DNA from: Geothrix sp.
GTDB lineage: Bacteria > Acidobacteriota > Holophagae > Holophagales > Holophagaceae
Reading direction: 5' to 3'
NCBI GenBank assembly: GCA_019449415.1
Contig: JAGRPP010000026.1
Location: 62,001-126,000, forward strand
Length of the DNA stretch: 64,000 bases
The number at the start of each line of letters is the position of its first letter. Position 1 is the first letter of the stretch. The notes beneath the pieces are model-generated. The model was not told the origin of the DNA. It was given only the letters and a program-made list of their open reading frames with translations, and ran no database searches. Below are positions 60,511 to 64,000 of the stretch, piece after piece. A program made the position numbers and the translations under genes.

Positions 60511-60808
60511 GGTGGTGGCCTGGTTGCTGGCCCACCCCCTGGCGGCCCTCGGGCTCTACCTGGTGCTGGAAGCCTGCCTGCCCGTGCGCTTCCAGCCCAC
60601 GGCCTGGGTCTGCCGCGGCCTGATCCGCACCTATCAGGCGACCCTATCCAGCCACCTGCCCACCCAGTGCAAATTCACCCCCACCTGCAGCCACTATGGC
60701 CTGGGCTGCATCCAGCGGTACGGCACCCTCCGCGGCGGCCTGCTCACCACCTGGCGCCTGCTCCGCTGTTCGCCCCTGACCCAGGGCGGGATCGATCCGG
60801 TTCCATAA
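60494..60808 (+). CDS. yidD: membrane protein insertion efficiency factor YidD
   Basis: 104 residues. YidD aids YidC-dependent insertion. Core signature YQATLSSHLPTQCKFTPTCSHYGLGCIQRYG, RLLRCSPLTQGGIDPVP matches the family; a hydrophobic N-terminal extension of about 35 residues (WLLAHPLAALGLYLVLEACL) precedes it. It overlaps ispG. Usually next to rnpA/yidC, so its place behind ispG is unusual. Confidence 0.9.
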   Translation: MRRRPRVVAWLLAHPLAALGLYLVLEACLPVRFQPTAWVCRGLIRTYQATLSSHLPTQCKFTPTCSHYGLGCIQRYGTLRGGLLTTWRLLRCSPLTQGGIDPVP

Positions 60809-60809
60809 A

Positions 60810-60838
60810 CCACCCTTCTATCCCAGGATGGAGGGTGG
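60810..60838 (+). terminator. possible stem-loop after yidD
   Basis: CCACCCT (60810-60816) pairs with AGGGTGG (60832-60838) across a 15-base loop; the following CTTTGG is a short T-run. Weak candidate. Confidence 0.3.
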
Positions 60839-60874
60839 CTTTGGCCTGTGATGAATGCTTGGGGAGGTCCGGCG

Positions 60875-63334
60875 GTGTGCGGAATTGTGTCGTTGTGCTA
60901 TGGATCCGAGGTTTCCGCCATGGGGTGGGAGGCCGGTGAGCTGCTGAAGCGGCTGGAATACCGCGGCTACGATTCCACCGGGGCCTCCTTCATCGGGGAC
61001 GACGGGGCCATCAAGCTTCTGAAGAAGGTCGGCGCTCCCAGCCGCGTGGTGCCCGAGCTGGGCATCGACCGCCAGCCCGGCCAGCGCTTCATAGGCCAGG
61101 TGCGCTGGGCCACTTACGGCGCCGTCACGGACGTGAACAGCCAGCCCCACCTCGTGCGCTGCAAGGTCGAGATGGTGGGCGCCCACAACGGCAACATCTC
61201 GAACACGGATGCCCTCAAACCTGCCCTGACCATCCAGGGTCACGCCGTGGTTTCCGACAACGACGGCGAGATGATCACGCACCTCACCGAGGATGCCTAC
61301 GCCGCCAACCTGGCGGACCCCGGTTCGGCCCTGACGGCCTGCCGGGCCGCCTACGCGGCCGCCGGACTGAAGGCTGCCGTTCCCGATGGCGCCTTCCTCC
61401 TGATGGATGCGGCCCGCAAGGCCGATGCCCGCGCCGAAGGTTCCTACGCCGCGGCCTTCGCGGATCCAAAGGTGCCCGGCGTGGTGGCCGTGAAATCCGG
61501 CTCCTCGCTCTATGCGGGCATCGGCAGCGACGCCCACGGCGACTTCGTGGTGGTGTCCAGCGACCTCACTTCCGTGCTCTCCAAGACCCGCATGCTCATC
61601 CCACTCTCCGAGGGTGAAGGGCTCTGGTTCACGGAGCGGGACTACCTGGTCTTCACCCTGGGCAAGGACTTCGCGTTCTCGGTGCCGCGGCCCAAGCGCT
61701 CCAAGCTCAATGTCCGCGATACCGGCCTGCGGGCTCCCTACCGCTATTTCATGGAGCAGGAGATCGCCTCGGCGCCCGACAACCTGGACGAGGTGCTTCG
61801 CTACTACTTCCGCTCACCCGAAACCGAGGGCCTATTCGCCGCCTTCGAGGATCGGAAGGACCTCTGCAAGGCCCTGCTGGGCAAGGTTCTCGCGCTCTAC
61901 GAAGCCCCCCACGAGCCCGCCCTGGTGGCGGCCTTCAAGAGTCTCCTGGCGGATCCCGTCCATCGGGAGCTGACCACTCGGGTGAAGCCCCACGCCGATG
62001 TCCTGCGGGCCCACGGTGGGCGGCCCCTGTCGGACGAGCGCCAGCTGCTCGCAGACCTGGAACGCCTCGATCCCCAGGCCTCCGAGGCCCTGGCCCTCTT
62101 CGACCTGCTCTTCATCTGGAAGAAGCGCCGCCGGGTCACGCGCCACCTCATGGAGCTGGTGCAGGCGATCCGGGAGACGCAGAAGGAGGGCGGGCGCGTC
62201 TTCCTGGTCGCCTCGGGCACCTCATACCACGCGGCCCTGGTGGCGGCTACCTTCTTCAACAACCTCTCAGGCGTGGCCGTCTTCCCGTGCAACCCGGGCA
62301 TGTTCCGATCCATGTACCTGAACGCGCTCCAGCCCCGCGACCTCCTCCTCGGCATCACCCAGTCCGGTGAGACGAAGGACCTGGTGGACATCTTCCAGGA
62401 TGTGCGCGCCCGGGTGCCGGGGCTGCGGCGGATCTCCCTGGTGAACAACGAGAACAGCCGCATCCCGCAGGAGCTGTCCGAGTTCTACCTGCCCATCCTC
62501 TGCGGCCCCGAGATCGCCGTGGCCGCCACCAAGAGCTTCCTCAATCAGGTGGCCATCCTCTATGTGCTGGCTGCCTCCTTCTCGCTCACCGAGCGGAAGA
62601 TCGCCGCCAACCTGGAGCGCGCCAAGGAACTCATCGCCGAGACCCTCCGGATGTGCGAGAGCGATGTGGAGGAGGCCGCGAAGCGCCTCTACCTGGAGCC
62701 CTCCCTGCACATCCTGGGCACGGGCCTCATCGGCTTGGCCCGCGAGGGCGCCCTCAAGATCCGGGAAGTGGTGCTCAACCACGCCGAGGGCTACGATGCG
62801 GCCGAGTTCAAGCACGGCCCCAACACCATTCTCGGCAAGAACACACTGTTCTCCATCCAGGACCTGGTGGGCCTGCTGGAAGTCTACGAACAGCACCGTG
62901 ACGGGCGCCCCTTCGCCGGGGGGATCGAAGCTCTCCAGGCCTGGCCGGAGCTGGTGGAGACGCGGTTCTCCAACTACCCCCTGCTCTTCGTATGCCCCAG
63001 CGAGGAGCGCGACATCCGCATCACCATCAGCCAGATCCACACCCACAAGATCCGCGGCGCCGACATTATGCTCATCGCGGAAAAGCAGCCGGAGCTGGCC
63101 CTGGCCGTGGCGGGCAAGCCCATGGGACAGGACCGCTACTGGTCGAAGTACATCGAGGTCCCCTTCAGCGGCGACCCCAACCTCTTCGTCTTCGCCGCGA
63201 CCGTGGCCCTCCAGCGCCTGGCCTTCCGCATGTCCGTGCTGAAGATGGACTATCTGGATCGACTGACTGTGGCCGACCATGGGGTCCATCCGGACGCCCC
63301 CAAAAATGTATCGAAGTCCATCACCGTAGATTAA
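60875..63334 (+). CDS. long GlmS paralogue: class II glutaminase plus two SIS domains with inserts
   Basis: 819 residues with a GTG start at 60875: GGGGAGG lies just upstream, and the codon after GTG is TGC, leaving Cys as the N-terminal nucleophile once Met is removed (CGIVSLCYG). An ATG 27 bp upstream would bury the Cys and lacks a site. Glutaminase motifs LEYRGYDSTG, VRWATYGAV, AHNGNISN; SIS motifs VASGTSYHAALVA, ITQSGETKDLVD, AATKSFLNQV; then EGYDAAEFKHGP and final VSKSITVD carry the isomerase Glu and Lys. About 120 extra residues lie between glutaminase and SIS1, more in SIS2. Product is probably an aminosugar phosphate, not certainly GlcN-6-P. Confidence 0.88.
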   Translation: MCGIVSLCYGSEVSAMGWEAGELLKRLEYRGYDSTGASFIGDDGAIKLLKKVGAPSRVVPELGIDRQPGQRFIGQVRWATYGAVTDVNSQPHLVRCKVEMVGAHNGNISNTDALKPALTIQGHAVVSDNDGEMITHLTEDAYAANLADPGSALTACRAAYAAAGLKAAVPDGAFLLMDAARKADARAEGSYAAAFADPKVPGVVAVKSGSSLYAGIGSDAHGDFVVVSSDLTSVLSKTRMLIPLSEGEGLWFTERDYLVFTLGKDFAFSVPRPKRSKLNVRDTGLRAPYRYFMEQEIASAPDNLDEVLRYYFRSPETEGLFAAFEDRKDLCKALLGKVLALYEAPHEPALVAAFKSLLADPVHRELTTRVKPHADVLRAHGGRPLSDERQLLADLERLDPQASEALALFDLLFIWKKRRRVTRHLMELVQAIRETQKEGGRVFLVASGTSYHAALVAATFFNNLSGVAVFPCNPGMFRSMYLNALQPRDLLLGITQSGETKDLVDIFQDVRARVPGLRRISLVNNENSRIPQELSEFYLPILCGPEIAVAATKSFLNQVAILYVLAASFSLTERKIAANLERAKELIAETLRMCESDVEEAAKRLYLEPSLHILGTGLIGLAREGALKIREVVLNHAEGYDAAEFKHGPNTILGKNTLFSIQDLVGLLEVYEQHRDGRPFAGGIEALQAWPELVETRFSNYPLLFVCPSEERDIRITISQIHTHKIRGADIMLIAEKQPELALAVAGKPMGQDRYWSKYIEVPFSGDPNLFVFAATVALQRLAFRMSVLKMDYLDRLTVADHGVHPDAPKNVSKSITVD

Positions 63335-63386
63335 AAATCGTGGAATCAGTTAGATAGATTCGAGTCTGGAGCTATTAAAGAAAATA

Positions 63387-63401
63387 TGACCTTTTTAGTC
63401 A
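63387..63401. promoter_or_regulatory. inverted repeat upstream of the RIC gene
   Basis: TGAC-CTTTTTA-GTCA, 4-bp arms and a 7-bp AT-rich spacer, 72 bp before the RIC start codon, in the only strongly AT-rich stretch of the area. The arm sequence recalls sites of CRP/FNR-type NO regulators (DNR/HcpR), but this is weak. Confidence 0.25.
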
Positions 63402-63472
63402 AGATGTGATGACCCTCACGGCCCGGCCGTCGCATCCTGGGTGCCGGGGATCGTCCCCACCGAGGAGCCGAC

Positions 63473-64000
63473 ATGAACACGGAACTGGACACGAAGGTGG
63501 GCGAGCTGGTGATGGCGCGACCCGAAACCATGCGCTACTTCGAGCGCCTGGGCATCGACTACTGCTGCGGCGGCCACCGCAGCCTCGCGGAAGCCTGCCA
63601 GCTCGCCCACCAGGATCCCGAAACGGTCCTGAAGGGCCTGGCCACCGTGGAGATCCCCACCGCGGGCGTCCCCTCACTCCGCGATTGGACTCACGCCCCG
63701 CTCGGGGACCTCATCCAGCACATCGTGACCACCCACCACGACTATCTCCGCGAGGAGATGCCCCGCCTCGAGATGCTCCTCGAGAAGGTCCTCCGGGCCC
63801 ACGGCGAGCGGCATCCCGAACTGGAGCGCGTGGGCCAGCTCTACCGGGCCCTGGTGGCCGACCTCATGCCGCACATGATGAAGGAAGAGCAGATCCTCTT
63901 CCCCTTCATCCGGCAGATGGAACAGGGGCAAACGGGTTCCTCCTGCTTCGGCTCGGTGCAGAGCCCCATCCGCGTCATGGAAATGGAGCACGAGGCCGTC
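63473..64000 (+). CDS. iron-sulfur cluster repair di-iron protein (RIC/YtfE/ScdA), 3' end cut by window
   Basis: First 176 residues are present and the frame is open to the window end. N-terminal RIC domain with RPETMRYFERLGIDYCCGGHRSLAEAC (the CCGG cysteine pair), then hemerythrin-type bundle with HHDYLREEMPRLE, ELERVGQLY.., HMMKEEQILFPFIRQME and MEHEAV at the end. Repairs nitrosative or oxidative damage to iron-sulfur clusters. Start at 63473, with GAGGAGCC before. Not continuing into other operon members within the window. Confidence 0.93.
   Translation, partial: MNTELDTKVGELVMARPETMRYFERLGIDYCCGGHRSLAEACQLAHQDPETVLKGLATVEIPTAGVPSLRDWTHAPLGDLIQHIVTTHHDYLREEMPRLEMLLEKVLRAHGERHPELERVGQLYRALVADLMPHMMKEEQILFPFIRQMEQGQTGSSCFGSVQSPIRVMEMEHEAV

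Overview
The window is about 64 kb of GC-rich, densely coded bacterial chromosome. Gene content suggests a diderm, flagellated, at least partly anaerobic bacterium with c-type cytochromes. The mix of a fused branched-chain 2-oxoacid dehydrogenase E1, a small tetraheme cytochrome, many Cys-Gly-rich lipoproteins, a split flagellar cluster with FlhF/FlhG/FliA, and a serine/threonine kinase with a repeat-rich tail fits Acidobacteriota, most likely a Holophagaceae (Geothrix-like) relative. That placement is inference from content; there is no rRNA in the window.

Regions. (1) 1-4.4 kb: the end of an EmrA-like adaptor with its EmrB-like drug exporter, two small membrane proteins, a cold-shock protein and a beta-barrel protein. 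(2) 4.4-12.7 kb: housekeeping and redox genes (fused BCKDH E1, bioB, hemerythrin, CDGSH protein, periplasmic adaptor plus tetraheme cytochrome, valS). (3) 12.7-27 kb: accessory surface region with RCC1-repeat, collagen/S74, Ig-like and other lipoproteins, a Ser/Thr kinase translationally coupled to a MocR-type regulator, and three copies of a short palindromic repeat. (4) 27-31 kb: small cytosolic genes and one gene of foreign appearance, a 7TMR-DISM-like receptor lacking an output domain. (5) 31.4-38.9 kb: flhA, flhF, flhG, fliA-type sigma, fliM, fliN/Y, with a 258-bp inverted-repeat element between flhF and flhG. (6) 38.9-48.2 kb: lipoprotein, second MocR-like regulator (PLP lysine lost), outer-membrane protein, glmS, two tiny membrane proteins, tRNA-Val, a long Omp85 protein, STAS protein. 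(7) 48.3-59.3 kb: flgB, flgC, fliE, fliF, fliG, fliH, fliI, fliJ, motE-like, fliK, flgD, flgE. (8) 59.4-64 kb: ispG, yidD, a long GlmS paralogue and the start of an RIC/YtfE di-iron repair protein.

How the genes work together. The two flagellar blocks encode the export gate (FlhA), assembly placement (FlhF/FlhG), late-gene sigma factor, MS/C-ring, export ATPase complex, rod and hook. Four sites with GG-N10-GC-like spacing and a shared GGCAC core lie upstream of flhA, flgB, fliK and flgD and suggest sigma-54 control (weakest at flgD). Envelope biogenesis is represented by the Omp85 protein, YidD, GlmS and IspG. Iron/NO/redox handling is represented by hemerythrin, CDGSH, tetraheme cytochrome and RIC.

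No phage, CRISPR array, insertion sequence or classical defence system was found. The most unusual items are the 258-bp element between flhF and flhG, the regulator whose aminotransferase-like domain has lost its PLP lysine, the outputless receptor, and the extended GlmS paralogue.
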